Made by a program: the position numbers and the translations under genes | Notes under the pieces: model-generated | What the model was told of the DNA's origin: nothing | Databases searched by the model: none | What the model saw: the letters and a program-made list of their open reading frames with translations, nothing else | In this document: positions 23,771-31,415 of the stretch, one piece after another | Layout: each line of letters opens with the position of its first letter | Position numbering within the stretch: the stretch's first letter is position 1 | Origin: Bacteroidota bacterium | GTDB taxonomy: Bacteria; Bacteroidota; Bacteroidia; CAILMK01; JAAYUY01 | NCBI GenBank assembly: GCA_016776505.1 | Contig: JADHTG010000037.1 | Location: 1 to 32,891, forward strand | Length of the DNA: 32,891 nucleotides | Direction: 5' to 3'

Positions 23771-24127
23771 TTATTCAATTTCAGCCTGCATTTGTTTGTA
23801 TACTTCCTCGAGTATCCGATTTAATTTGGGAATTAAATCATCGAGTTTTTGAAGATTATTCTGATCTTTCCCAATTATCTCTACTGTTCGAATTTCCTTT
23901 TTAAGTGACTCAATCCCCATTAAATCAATTGAAGATTTCAGTTTGTGAGCCAAAGCACCCATTTGCGTATAATTTTGAGCTTCAAATGCTTCGTTCAATT
24001 GAATCATGGTTTGACTGGACGTATCTAAAAATAAATGAACGAATTCCTTGACTGACTCCGGTTCTGAACCAATCATACTAATCAAATTATCAAGATTATA
24101 CAGTTTAATATTCTCTTCCATAATCAA
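23771..24127 (-). CDS. Histidine phosphotransfer (Hpt) domain protein
   Basis: This is a 118 aa all-helical Hpt protein that shuttles phosphoryl groups between receivers. The phospho-accepting His61 lies in 'ALAHKLKSSIDLMG', the standard Hpt signature; nothing else is attached. The start may be the ATG at 24127 or the one two codons later at 24121. It follows the sigma-54 activator by 12 nt on the same strand. There is no hybrid kinase beside it. The nearest histidine kinases are the two in the stressosome operon about 8 kb away, one of which carries two receivers. Relay between them is an inference. Confidence 0.9.
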   Translation of the reverse strand: MIMEENIKLYNLDNLISMIGSEPESVKEFVHLFLDTSSQTMIQLNEAFEAQNYTQMGALAHKLKSSIDLMGIESLKKEIRTVEIIGKDQNNLQKLDDLIPKLNRILEEVYKQMQAEIE

Positions 24128-24139
24128 TTTTGTTGAATA

Positions 24140-25492
24140 TTATTTCATACTAATCTCACCAGTTTTTATCATTCTGTATATAGTTGATTTACCAATATCC
24201 AGTTTTTTTGCAACCATTAAAATATTATTATCATATTTTTCAAGATAGTGCAGGATTATTTTTTGAGTATATCCTCTCAAGGTATTTTCCTCCAGCAGGA
24301 AATCAGTCATAGACCTGGTGGAGTTGAATGATATATCGTCAGCTTCAATATTTGCTGAATTAGACATAACAGCTGCCAGTTCCATAATGGCTTTCAGCTC
24401 CCTGACATTACCCGGATAAACATACTTTAGCAACTTTTCCTGTGCTTCATGAGAAATTGTTGGTTTATCCATTTTATTCTCTCTGCAGAATTCATCCACA
24501 AAAAATTTGGCCAGTATCAAAATATCATTGCCCCTGTCTCTCAGAGGAGGCAGTTCGATAGGAAGTCCCAATAACCGATAGTATAGATCTTCCCTGAAAT
24601 TACCCTTTTTCACTTCTTCTGCCAGGTTTTTATGCGTAGCTACTATCACCCTGACATCTGTTTTAATGATTTGATTTCCCCCTACCCTGGTCAATTCCTT
24701 TTCCTGAATTACACGTAAGAGTTTTGCCTGCATATTCAAGTCCATTTCGGCAATCTCATCCAGGAAAATGGAGCCTTTTGCAGCTTCTTCAAATTTCCCG
24801 ATCCGCCTGGCTGATGCACCTGTAAATGCTCCTTTTTCATGTCCGAATAATTCACTTTCAATCAGTTCATTGGGAATGGCTGAAACATTGATGGTAATGA
24901 ATGGTTTTTTCGCACGGGGAGAATTGTAATGAATGGCTTTTGCTACCAGTTCCTTTCCTGTTCCGGTTTCCCCAGTGACTGAAACAGTAATATTCGTTTT
25001 TGCTGCTTTATCCATTAACTTAAAGGACTGTAGTATGACATTGCTTTTTCCTTTAATGATGGTATTGAATTCATATTTTTTCCCGATCTCCTCTTTCAGT
25101 TCGGATATCTCTTTTTTCAGACTCAGGTTTTCCCTGATATTCTTCATTGTATTCCACAACCTGTCCTTGGTATCTTCATCCTTTACGATATAATCATAGG
25201 CTCCTTGCTTGAGCAAATCGACTGCTGTGGATACATCCTCCTGTCCTGAGACAATAACTATTGGAATTTCCGGGTTGTATTTTCTAATTTTTTCCAATAC
25301 CTCCAAACCGGTCATATCAGGCAGAGAATAATCAAGTGAAATAGCTGAAGGACTTTTATAAAGCGCATTAACACAGTCGGTTCCAGTAGTAAAATGCTCT
25401 ACTTCATAATCCGGGTTTAATGACAAATTAAACGAGAGTAATTCCCCGTACATAGTGTCATCTTCTACAATAAAAATCTTAAAAGGATCCAT
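24140..25492 (-). CDS. NtrC-family sigma-54-dependent response regulator
   Basis: This is a 450 aa transcription activator. The receiver (about 4-120) has 'IVEDD' and Asp54 in 'SLDYSLPDMTG'. The AAA+ domain has Walker A 'GETGTGKE', the sigma-54 contact loop 'GAFTGA', Walker B 'GSIFLDEIAEM', and the arginine-containing blocks 'FREDLYYRLLGLPIELPPLRDR' and 'YPGNVRELKA'. A C-terminal helix-turn-helix ('LMVAKKLDIGKSTIYRMIK') binds DNA. All parts are present. It is the first gene of a minus-strand run with the Hpt protein and probably thrC. It is divergent from a single-domain receiver across 251 bp holding two palindromes, which are candidate operators. Confidence 0.95.
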   Translation of the reverse strand: MDPFKIFIVEDDTMYGELLSFNLSLNPDYEVEHFTTGTDCVNALYKSPSAISLDYSLPDMTGLEVLEKIRKYNPEIPIVIVSGQEDVSTAVDLLKQGAYDYIVKDEDTKDRLWNTMKNIRENLSLKKEISELKEEIGKKYEFNTIIKGKSNVILQSFKLMDKAAKTNITVSVTGETGTGKELVAKAIHYNSPRAKKPFITINVSAIPNELIESELFGHEKGAFTGASARRIGKFEEAAKGSIFLDEIAEMDLNMQAKLLRVIQEKELTRVGGNQIIKTDVRVIVATHKNLAEEVKKGNFREDLYYRLLGLPIELPPLRDRGNDILILAKFFVDEFCRENKMDKPTISHEAQEKLLKYVYPGNVRELKAIMELAAVMSNSANIEADDISFNSTRSMTDFLLEENTLRGYTQKIILHYLEKYDNNILMVAKKLDIGKSTIYRMIKTGEISMK

Positions 25493-25551
25493 AAATCAGT
25501 AAATTTCAACTGGATATGCTAGATTTGAAACAAATTCCAATTTACAAAAAT

Positions 25552-25609
25552 ATTCTAATTTTTAGAATTATAGCCATTATTCCATTTTATTATTTCCCTT
25601 ATTGGGAAA
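25552..25609. promoter_or_regulatory. Two palindromes in the divergent NtrC/receiver promoter region
   Basis: 'attctaa-ttt-ttagaat' (25552-25568) is a perfect 7 bp inverted repeat, and 'tttccc-ttatt-gggaaa' (25593-25609) a perfect 6 bp one. Both lie between the divergent starts at 25492 and 25744, closer to the NtrC-type gene. Dyad sites of this size suit dimeric regulators such as the NtrC-type activator itself. Binding is not proven. Confidence 0.45.
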
Positions 25610-25743
25610 AGATATCTTATTTAAAGAAGTGAAAGTACTCAGATCACAATCTATATTCCTCAAAATGTATAGCTTAATAACTTTATTTAATATGGCATAA
25701 AAATGGACAAATAATTGCTGAACTGGAAAAGAATTTTTATTGA

Positions 25744-26118
25744 ATGACTGATGAAAAAAGACCGCTTATTTTTATAGTGGATGACGACCCCATGTATCAC
25801 AAACTAATTTCTCACAATTTACGTGCTGAGAATTTTGATAATGTGATGGTATTCGATTCAGGCGAAGATTGCATAAACAATCTGGACAAAAAACCAGATG
25901 TGATCATATTGGATTATGAAATGAAGGGAATTAACGGGATCCAAACGCTTAAAAAAATTAAAGAGTATAATAAAGATATCAAGGTAATTCTCTGTTCGAG
26001 TCAGGAAGAAATGGATGTAGTATTTGATTCACTGAAATTTGGTGCTTCCAATTATGTGCGAAAAAACGAATTCGCTTATAACAAGATCAAATTCCTGATG
26101 AAGAATATACTTAATTAA
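25744..26118 (+). CDS. Single-domain response regulator (CheY-like receiver)
   Basis: This is a 124 aa receiver alone: 'FIVDDDPMYHK', Asp57 in 'IILDYEMKGING', Ser in 'ILCSSQE' and Lys in 'YVRKNEF'. No output domain is attached. Its receiver resembles that of the divergent NtrC-type protein ('DDDPMYHKLISHNL' against 'EDDTMYGELLSFNL'), which suggests duplication of one from the other. It could be a phosphate sink or an intermediate for the Hpt protein. A hairpin follows its stop directly. Confidence 0.9.
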   Translation: MTDEKRPLIFIVDDDPMYHKLISHNLRAENFDNVMVFDSGEDCINNLDKKPDVIILDYEMKGINGIQTLKKIKEYNKDIKVILCSSQEEMDVVFDSLKFGASNYVRKNEFAYNKIKFLMKNILN

Positions 26119-26136
26119 TTAAGCAACTCTGCTTAA
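26119..26136 (+). terminator. Hairpin directly after the receiver gene
   Basis: 'ttaagca-actc-tgcttaa' is a perfect 7 bp stem with a 4 nt loop, beginning on the base after the TAA stop. The following 'cgggatatttgtttt' is only partly T-rich. It is terminator-like by position and symmetry. Confidence 0.5.
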
Positions 26137-26453
26137 CGGGATATTTGTTTTGCGAAAACTAAGGTACCAATCCTGTTATATTTGTTTTTAATTTAAAGCA
26201 AACTACAATCTTCACTTCTTATTATCAGAACCAGCATAGCTTTAGAATCATAATTTTACTGTATAGAATATGAGTAATGAAATTCTGTTAATACTAAAGC
26301 TGTAAATTAATCCGCATTTCTAGGTCAAATTTTGGCCATCATATACATCACAAGCTGAACATAAACCAGCATACCTTCGTTTGATATGGTTATTCATCTT
26401 AATTGTTTAAGTTATGCACGATTATTGTTTAGAACTGTTCAAATTAACAATTT
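26137..26453. other. Spacer before the glutathione peroxidase gene, no gene seen
   Basis: No credible coding region is present. A TAnnTTTG box, 'tatatttg' at 26177-26184, has a TTG 24 bp upstream (26150-26152), but it lies some 270 bp before the next ATG. No repeat or RNA structure stands out. Confidence 0.45.
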
Positions 26454-26996
26454 ATGAAAACAATTATTTATACCCTAATTCTGATTAGTATGACCACCTT
26501 GTTAAATGCGCAAAATGCGTCCTCTTTTTACTTATTGAAAGCCAGCACCATAAATCATGAAGATTTTGATTTTTCCACTTTAAAAGGAAAGAAAGTATTG
26601 ATCGTAAATACAGCTTCAAAGTGCGGATTTACTCCACAATATAAAGAATTGCAGGAACTGTATGAAAAGTATGGAAAGGATGATTTCGTCATATTGGGAT
26701 TCCCATCCAATGATTTTGCAAGCCAGGAGCCGGGAAATGAGGAACAAATTAAAGCGTTCTGCCAGCGTAATTATGGAGTTACTTTTCCAATGATGTCCAA
26801 AATATCCGTTAAGGGCAGTGACAAACACGAAGTATATACATGGTTAACAGATAAAGACCGGAATGGTAAAATGGATTCCAAAGTGAATTGGAATTTTCAA
26901 AAATACCTGGTTGACGAAAAAGGGCAATTAGTGGAAGTCTATCCTTCGAATGTAAAGCCCCTGGATGACAGGATCGTAGATTGGATTAAGGGGTGA
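26454..26996 (+). CDS. Secreted glutathione peroxidase-family (thioredoxin-fold) peroxidase
   Basis: This 180 aa protein reduces hydroperoxides, probably with a thioredoxin-like donor, as in other cysteine-type bacterial GPx proteins. A signal peptide (1-19, ending 'LLNAQ') places it in the periplasm, unusual for GPx proteins, which are often cytoplasmic. The peroxidatic Cys57 lies in 'NTASKCGFT', followed by 'GFPSNDFASQEPG' with the tetrad Gln91. The Trp and Asn of the tetrad are in 'VNWNFQKYLV'. Cys103 in 'KAFCQRNYG' is at the resolving position. It stands alone, and its promoter is not clear. Confidence 0.93.
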   Translation: MKTIIYTLILISMTTLLNAQNASSFYLLKASTINHEDFDFSTLKGKKVLIVNTASKCGFTPQYKELQELYEKYGKDDFVILGFPSNDFASQEPGNEEQIKAFCQRNYGVTFPMMSKISVKGSDKHEVYTWLTDKDRNGKMDSKVNWNFQKYLVDEKGQLVEVYPSNVKPLDDRIVDWIKG

Positions 26997-27090
26997 TGTG
27001 GGTTGAAAGTTGATTGTTTATCGTTAATTAGCTGTCGGCAGTTGGCAGTCGACATTTGGCAGATAAGAAGTATTAAATGTTTTCGCAGCT

Positions 27091-27198
27091 CCAATGTCCC
27101 ATCATCTTCTCTCGCAGAGGAGGGTGATGATTTGCTTCATCCTTCATAAATCATCTTCCCATCATCACCTAATATCGAATACTGAATGTCGAAGTGCT
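27091..27198 (+). repeat. Dispersed repeat, copy B
   Basis: This segment aligns with the reverse complement of 201-321, about 27 kb away in the opposite orientation, with most bases identical apart from a ~13 bp gap. It lies in the 404 bp spacer 26997-27400, which holds no gene. The spacer also contains 'ggcagttggcagtc'-type short repeats at 27033-27062, and several 'ctgaatc/cttgaatc' fragments to about 27275. Confidence 0.75.
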
Positions 27199-27400
27199 TT
27201 CTAAAGGACTGCAGTTGAAAGTCCTGAATCCTGGCTTTTTAATGCTGAATCTTGCTGCTTGAATCATGATTCTTGAGCCAAAGGCATCCCTTAGGGAGAA
27301 TTTGAATTTAACCAGCTAAATAAGGCTAAGCAGACTGTTATTTAACATTCATATTTTATATTTTTCAATAAGTCCCTAAATTTACCTGCAAAAACACAGT

Positions 27401-27817
27401 ATGATGAAGAAGTTGATAATCGTTTTAGTCTTCTTAATTCCCCTGATGATCCAGGCTCAGGATTTCTCGGAATCATTTGACAAAATTCAAACTCTGGCAT
27501 GGATTAATAAAAACATCAAACCATCGGGGAATAATTGCAATCTAAGATCACTTAAAACCGTGGCCACATTCGCTGAGAATTTTTATGATAAAAATGCAGC
27601 AGCTTCCAGTACATTTGATCTTGCAAAGGTGAATTTTTCAGTGGTGGGAAAAAAAGTGAGGATTAGTTGTCTATCCGGTTCCTGCATAAGCTATAGTTAC
27701 AAATCTGCTGGTAATGAAGAGATTAAGCAATTAAATTATATGGATCTGGAAGCAAAGAATTCTGTCAGCCAACTCCTCCACGCGCTCAATCATTTACAAA
27801 AGCGGGTGGGTTTGTAA
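27401..27817 (+). CDS. Hypothetical small secreted protein
   Basis: I do not recognise the family. The 138 aa product starts with two adjacent Met codons and has a clear signal peptide (1-20, ending 'MIQAQ'). The mature part has three cysteines ('NNCNLR' and 'ISCLSGSC') and no known domain. The beta-like stretch 'VNFSVVGKKVRISCLSGSC' and a helical C-terminus ('NSVSQLLHALNHLQKR') suggest a small folded periplasmic protein. Its 3' end overlaps the convergent ABC-F gene by 24 bp. Confidence 0.78.
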   Translation: MMKKLIIVLVFLIPLMIQAQDFSESFDKIQTLAWINKNIKPSGNNCNLRSLKTVATFAENFYDKNAAASSTFDLAKVNFSVVGKKVRISCLSGSCISYSYKSAGNEEIKQLNYMDLEAKNSVSQLLHALNHLQKRVGL

Positions 27818-29764
27818 TTCTTCCAATTCATTATTTTTAGTTTCCCAATCAGATACTTTGCTTTCCAGGGCAATTGATAGTGCAGCATGCTTTTTGGATA
27901 TTTTTGCAGACTCATAATGGTCCCCAAAAAAGTCCGGTCTCTGCATTTTATTCTCGTAATCAATTAACTTCTTTTCCATTTCGCTAATTTCAGATTCCAG
28001 TTTTAAAATCGCATTTTTCAGCTTCCTAATCTTCTTCTCGTATTCCTTTTTCCGATTGAATTTTTCCTTGTTGCCCTTGGTTGACTTTTTATCATTCGCA
28101 TCTTTCCTGGCTTTGCTGCTGATTTTACCTGATTCAAATTCCCTGAATGTAGCCACTTTGTGTTTGCTCAGGAATTCTGAAACAAGACCTAAATGTTCTT
28201 TGATCTTTTGGTTTTTAAATTCGAAAGTCCTGTTCGTTAAACCCTCTAAAAAATCCCTGTCGTGAGATACCAGTATCAAAGTTCCATCGTATTGCAAGAG
28301 GGCATTTTTCAATACTTCCTTGGCTGTCATGTCTAAATGATTCGTAGGCTCATCCAGAATTAAGAGGTTAGCAGGTTTCAGAAGCAGTTTTGCCAGCGCC
28401 AAACGGGATTTTTCTCCACCGGACAGTACTTTTACTCTTTTATCTACATCATTTTCATTGAATAAGAATGCACCCAACAGACCCCGGATTTTTGAACTAT
28501 TTGACCAATCTCCTGTAGCCACATCTTCAATGGTTTTAAGCACACTTAAGTTTTCATCCAGACTTTTTTCCTGCACCTGGGCATAATAGCCAATTTCTAC
28601 CTGCTGCCCTAATTTGAGTGTGCCATTAAACTCCACTTCATTATTGATCATTTTAACCAGGGTGGTTTTTCCTTCTCCATTTTTTCCAACAAATGCTATG
28701 CGGTCACCTCTTTCCACGACAAATTCAAGATTATGTAGAATTAAGTTTGGACCATATTTCTTTGAACAATCCATAGTTTCAAAAACGATGGTTCCCGACC
28801 TGGGGGCCGGAGGAAATCTGAAATTTATCTGGCTTTTATCTGTTTCGTCAAATTCAATTCTTTCAATTTTTTCCAGTCGCTTAATTTTTGATTTAACCTG
28901 TTTTGCTTTGGTGTTTTTCGCACGAAAACGCTCTATGAATCGCTCCTGCTGCTCAATGTATTTTTGCTGGTTTTGGGCTGTGGCAAATTGAGATCTAAGC
29001 CGCTCTTCCCTGACATCCAGGAACTTAGAATAGGGTAGATTGTAATCATACACTTTCCCATTAATGATTTCGATCGTTTTATTACAGATATTGTCAAGAA
29101 ACAACCTGTCATGAGAAACCATCACCACAGCACCGGGATAATTTTTTAAAAAATCCTCCATCCATAAAATAGACTCAATATCCAGGTGATTGGTAGGTTC
29201 ATCCAGCAGGAGCAGATCAGGCATTCGCAGCAATATTTTAGCGAGCTCCACACGCATTTGCCAACCTCCGCTGAACTCAGACATATTGCGCTTGAAATCA
29301 CTTTCCCTGAATCCCAGACCTTTCAGGATCTTTCCGATCAATCCTTCATTCTTTTCAAAATCAAGATAGGTCAGCCGCTCTCTTTTATCGTTCTGGCTAT
29401 CCAATAATTTGTAGTATTGATCAGATTCAAAGTCTTCTGTTTTTTCAATAAGTTCATTAATCTCAATCAGCTCTGCCTTCAGTTCGTTTACTTCATTAAA
29501 AGTAGTGAGTGTTTCTTCAAAAACAGTTTTCAGGGAATTAAAAGATAATTCCTGGGGCAGGTAGCCGACAGTCCTGGTGGATGGATAGGTGAATGCTCCC
29601 TTTTCCGCTTGTTGTTTGCCTGCCATAATGGTTAACAGGGTGGATTTTCCCGCACCATTCTTCCCTACCAAACCAATTCTGTCGCGGGAATTGATCAGGA
29701 AAGAAATATTATCCAATATTTCAATGCCACTAAAGGATATGCTTAAACCACTGACTGAATACAT
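27794..29764 (-). CDS. ABC-F family ATPase (Uup-like)
   Basis: This is a 656 aa soluble tandem-ABC protein without membrane segments. Such proteins bind the ribosome E-site and adjust translation or protect it. ABC1 has Walker A 'GKNGAGKST', signature 'FSGGWQMRVELAK' and Walker B 'LLLLDEPTNHLD'. ABC2 has 'GKNGEGKTT', 'LSGGEKSRLALAK' and 'LLILDEPTNHLD'. The linker between them (about 245-310) is charged and helical, as in the P-site-tRNA interaction region. A C-terminal coiled coil (about 570-650) resembles the Uup/YdiF C-terminal domain. The family is certain. Whether it gives antibiotic resistance or is a housekeeping factor cannot be told; housekeeping is more likely. Confidence 0.95.
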   Translation of the reverse strand: MYSVSGLSISFSGIEILDNISFLINSRDRIGLVGKNGAGKSTLLTIMAGKQQAEKGAFTYPSTRTVGYLPQELSFNSLKTVFEETLTTFNEVNELKAELIEINELIEKTEDFESDQYYKLLDSQNDKRERLTYLDFEKNEGLIGKILKGLGFRESDFKRNMSEFSGGWQMRVELAKILLRMPDLLLLDEPTNHLDIESILWMEDFLKNYPGAVVMVSHDRLFLDNICNKTIEIINGKVYDYNLPYSKFLDVREERLRSQFATAQNQQKYIEQQERFIERFRAKNTKAKQVKSKIKRLEKIERIEFDETDKSQINFRFPPAPRSGTIVFETMDCSKKYGPNLILHNLEFVVERGDRIAFVGKNGEGKTTLVKMINNEVEFNGTLKLGQQVEIGYYAQVQEKSLDENLSVLKTIEDVATGDWSNSSKIRGLLGAFLFNENDVDKRVKVLSGGEKSRLALAKLLLKPANLLILDEPTNHLDMTAKEVLKNALLQYDGTLILVSHDRDFLEGLTNRTFEFKNQKIKEHLGLVSEFLSKHKVATFREFESGKISSKARKDANDKKSTKGNKEKFNRKKEYEKKIRKLKNAILKLESEISEMEKKLIDYENKMQRPDFFGDHYESAKISKKHAALSIALESKVSDWETKNNELEELQTHPLL

Positions 29765-29887
29765 CTATTAGCCTTTTCATTGAGTATCAAAGATAAAATA
29801 AGAAGGCTGTTAAAAGTGATGGGAGGCTTGGATTTAATACATTTTCAACCTTCATTGTAGTTTCGGAGGTTAAAATTGGGAAATTGC

Positions 29888-29982
29888 TTTGCAATCCGAA
29901 GCTTTAGCGAAGGCATGTTTGCAAACCGAAGCTTCAGCAAAGGTTTGTTATATTGCTTTGCAATCCGAAGCTTCAGCGAAGG
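29888..29982. repeat. Three 26 bp direct repeats
   Basis: The unit 'tttgcaatccgaag' + 'cttcagcgaagg' occurs at 29888-29913, 29918-29943 and 29957-29982 with one to three changes per copy. Copy 3 is flanked by 'tgttata' on both sides. Within it 'caatcc' (29961) and 'ggattg' (29981) form an inverted repeat. Spacing between copies is 4 and 13 bp, irregular and far too short for a CRISPR. The surrounding 29765-30117 spacer has no credible gene; a minus-strand frame here only translates the repeat. Confidence 0.85.
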
Positions 29983-30117
29983 ATTGTTATATGGTTGAAT
30001 TGACGAATTACAGGTTTTTTGAAATGTTGAAAAGATAAGTGCCAAATGAACAGGTTTTTACTGGCATTTCGTCTATTTTCGAGTGCAGAATAAAAGGCAA
30101 AATCTAAACCTATTTCC

Positions 30118-30519
30118 ATGAAAAAATATCTTATCCAAATTACTATTCTTATGGCAGTAATAATTTCATTAACCAATTGTTCAAAATATGAGGAAGGTCC
30201 TCTTATTTCATTTTCATCAAAGAATGCACGATTAACTGGCAACTGGTATATGACCTTCCAGGACTTAATACCTACAAGCGATTCTATTGTATGGACATTT
30301 AAGGAAGATGAAACATTTACAAAATCGTATAATGGCATTTTAAATGTCAATCCTGCCAGATGGAGTTTTAATAGTACGAAAGAAATTATTGAGATCTATT
30401 TCATTGATGATGATATATCAGATTTCTACACCATTATGCAGCTGAAAAACAAGGCATTAATTCTTGAAATTGAAATTTCACAGCAAATGGTCAGGTATGA
30501 GTTTGAATCCGTGAAATAG
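30118..30519 (+). CDS. Small lipoprotein, lipocalin-like
   Basis: The 133 aa product begins with a lipoprotein signal: 'ISLTNC', with Cys21 as the lipidation site. The region after it ('YEEGPLISFSSKNARLTGNWYM') is a pattern I associate with Bacteroidota lipocalin-like lipoproteins: a short linker and then a beta strand with 'GNW'. The remainder alternates beta strands ('VWTFKEDETFTKSY', 'ARWSFNSTKEIIEIYF'). The function is unknown; outer-membrane or periplasmic anchoring is inferred. It stands alone. Confidence 0.78.
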   Translation: MKKYLIQITILMAVIISLTNCSKYEEGPLISFSSKNARLTGNWYMTFQDLIPTSDSIVWTFKEDETFTKSYNGILNVNPARWSFNSTKEIIEIYFIDDDISDFYTIMQLKNKALILEIEISQQMVRYEFESVK

Positions 30520-30728
30520 TTACTATTTACATCAGTCTGATATTTTGCTTGAACGTGCTGCAGTTAACCAGTCCAATCAATATGGTGAACAAGACCTGGT
30601 TCTAATTTTTTAGCAGTTTTCCGGGTTTACAATGCAAATGTGTATTAAGCAGGTGAAGTTTTTTGGTAAAATACTTAATGAACTGTTGGTCTTAGTAGAA
30701 TGAATAATAGCAAATAAGAATAAATATT

Positions 30729-31190
30729 ATGAGAAACCTAATCCTTATCCTGTTCATCTTTTCTCCCCTGCTATTAATCAGTCAGAATAATACAAAGATG
30801 GAATTATCATCCCTGATTGATCAATGGCATCAGGCTGCAGCAGTTGCAGATGAAACCACTTATTTTAACTTCCTGGCCAATCAGGGAGTTTTCATAGGAA
30901 CAGATTCTTCTGAAAACTGGACAAAAGAAGAATTCCAAACCTGGGCAAAACCTTATTTTGACAGGGGCAAAGCCTGGACTTTAAAAGCCAATTCAAGGAA
31001 TGTTTACCTGCATCGAGGTAACGAAATGGCCTGGTTCGATGAACTGCTTTTCACAAAATCAGGACCCTGGCGTGGATCAGGGGTGCTGGTAAAAGAAAAC
31101 GGCAACTGGAAAATCATGCATTATGTGTTATCCCTAACCATTCCGAATGAGAAAATGAAAGCTGTAAATGCACTTTTGATGGATCAATAA
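30729..31190 (+). CDS. Secreted NTF2-like (SnoaL/DUF4440-type) protein
   Basis: This is a 153 aa protein with an N-terminal signal peptide (about 1-19, ending 'LLISQ'). It has a single NTF2-like cone fold: an N-terminal helix 'LIDQWHQAAAVADETTYFNFL', then 'GVFIGTDSSENWTKEEF', 'YLHRGNEMAWFDELL' and 'GSGVLVKENGNWKIMHYVLS'. The last block is the hallmark of this group. These proteins bind small molecules or have no known activity, and no catalytic residues can be assigned. The spacers on both sides (about 210 and 225 bp) show nothing else. Confidence 0.85.
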   Translation: MRNLILILFIFSPLLLISQNNTKMELSSLIDQWHQAAAVADETTYFNFLANQGVFIGTDSSENWTKEEFQTWAKPYFDRGKAWTLKANSRNVYLHRGNEMAWFDELLFTKSGPWRGSGVLVKENGNWKIMHYVLSLTIPNEKMKAVNALLMDQ

Positions 31191-31415
31191 TGCTAAAGAT
31201 AGCAGGATAGGAAGCCAGAGAACTATCGAATAATTTCAAAGCAGCAACTTCCAAAACATAATTGAAAAGAGTGTCAAATGCTGATAATTCTCAGCCCCTT
31301 GTGAGAAAGAAATAATTCCAAACAGGATAAGTCTTATATTAATTTTATAGGCAATTCCACTTTACTTTTTTGCGTTTTAGCGTATAGAAACAATAAAGTT
31401 ATACTATTATTTCAA

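Noticed and set aside
25693..25708. Possible sigma-54 (-24/-12) promoter 'tggcat-aaaaa-tggac' before the lone receiver gene
   Set aside because: The -24 half is fair, but the required GC at -12 is GA. It was tempting because a sigma-54 activator is next door; the match is too weak to call.
29845..30045. Minus-strand open frame with a repeated 'SLKLRIAKQ' peptide
   Set aside because: The peptide repeat is only a translation of the three 26 bp DNA repeats; there is no start context, signal or family pattern.
29973..30350. Long minus-strand frame opposite the lipoprotein gene
   Set aside because: It is a shadow of the plus-strand lipoprotein, which has a clear signal and lipobox; the minus-strand translation has no recognisable pattern.
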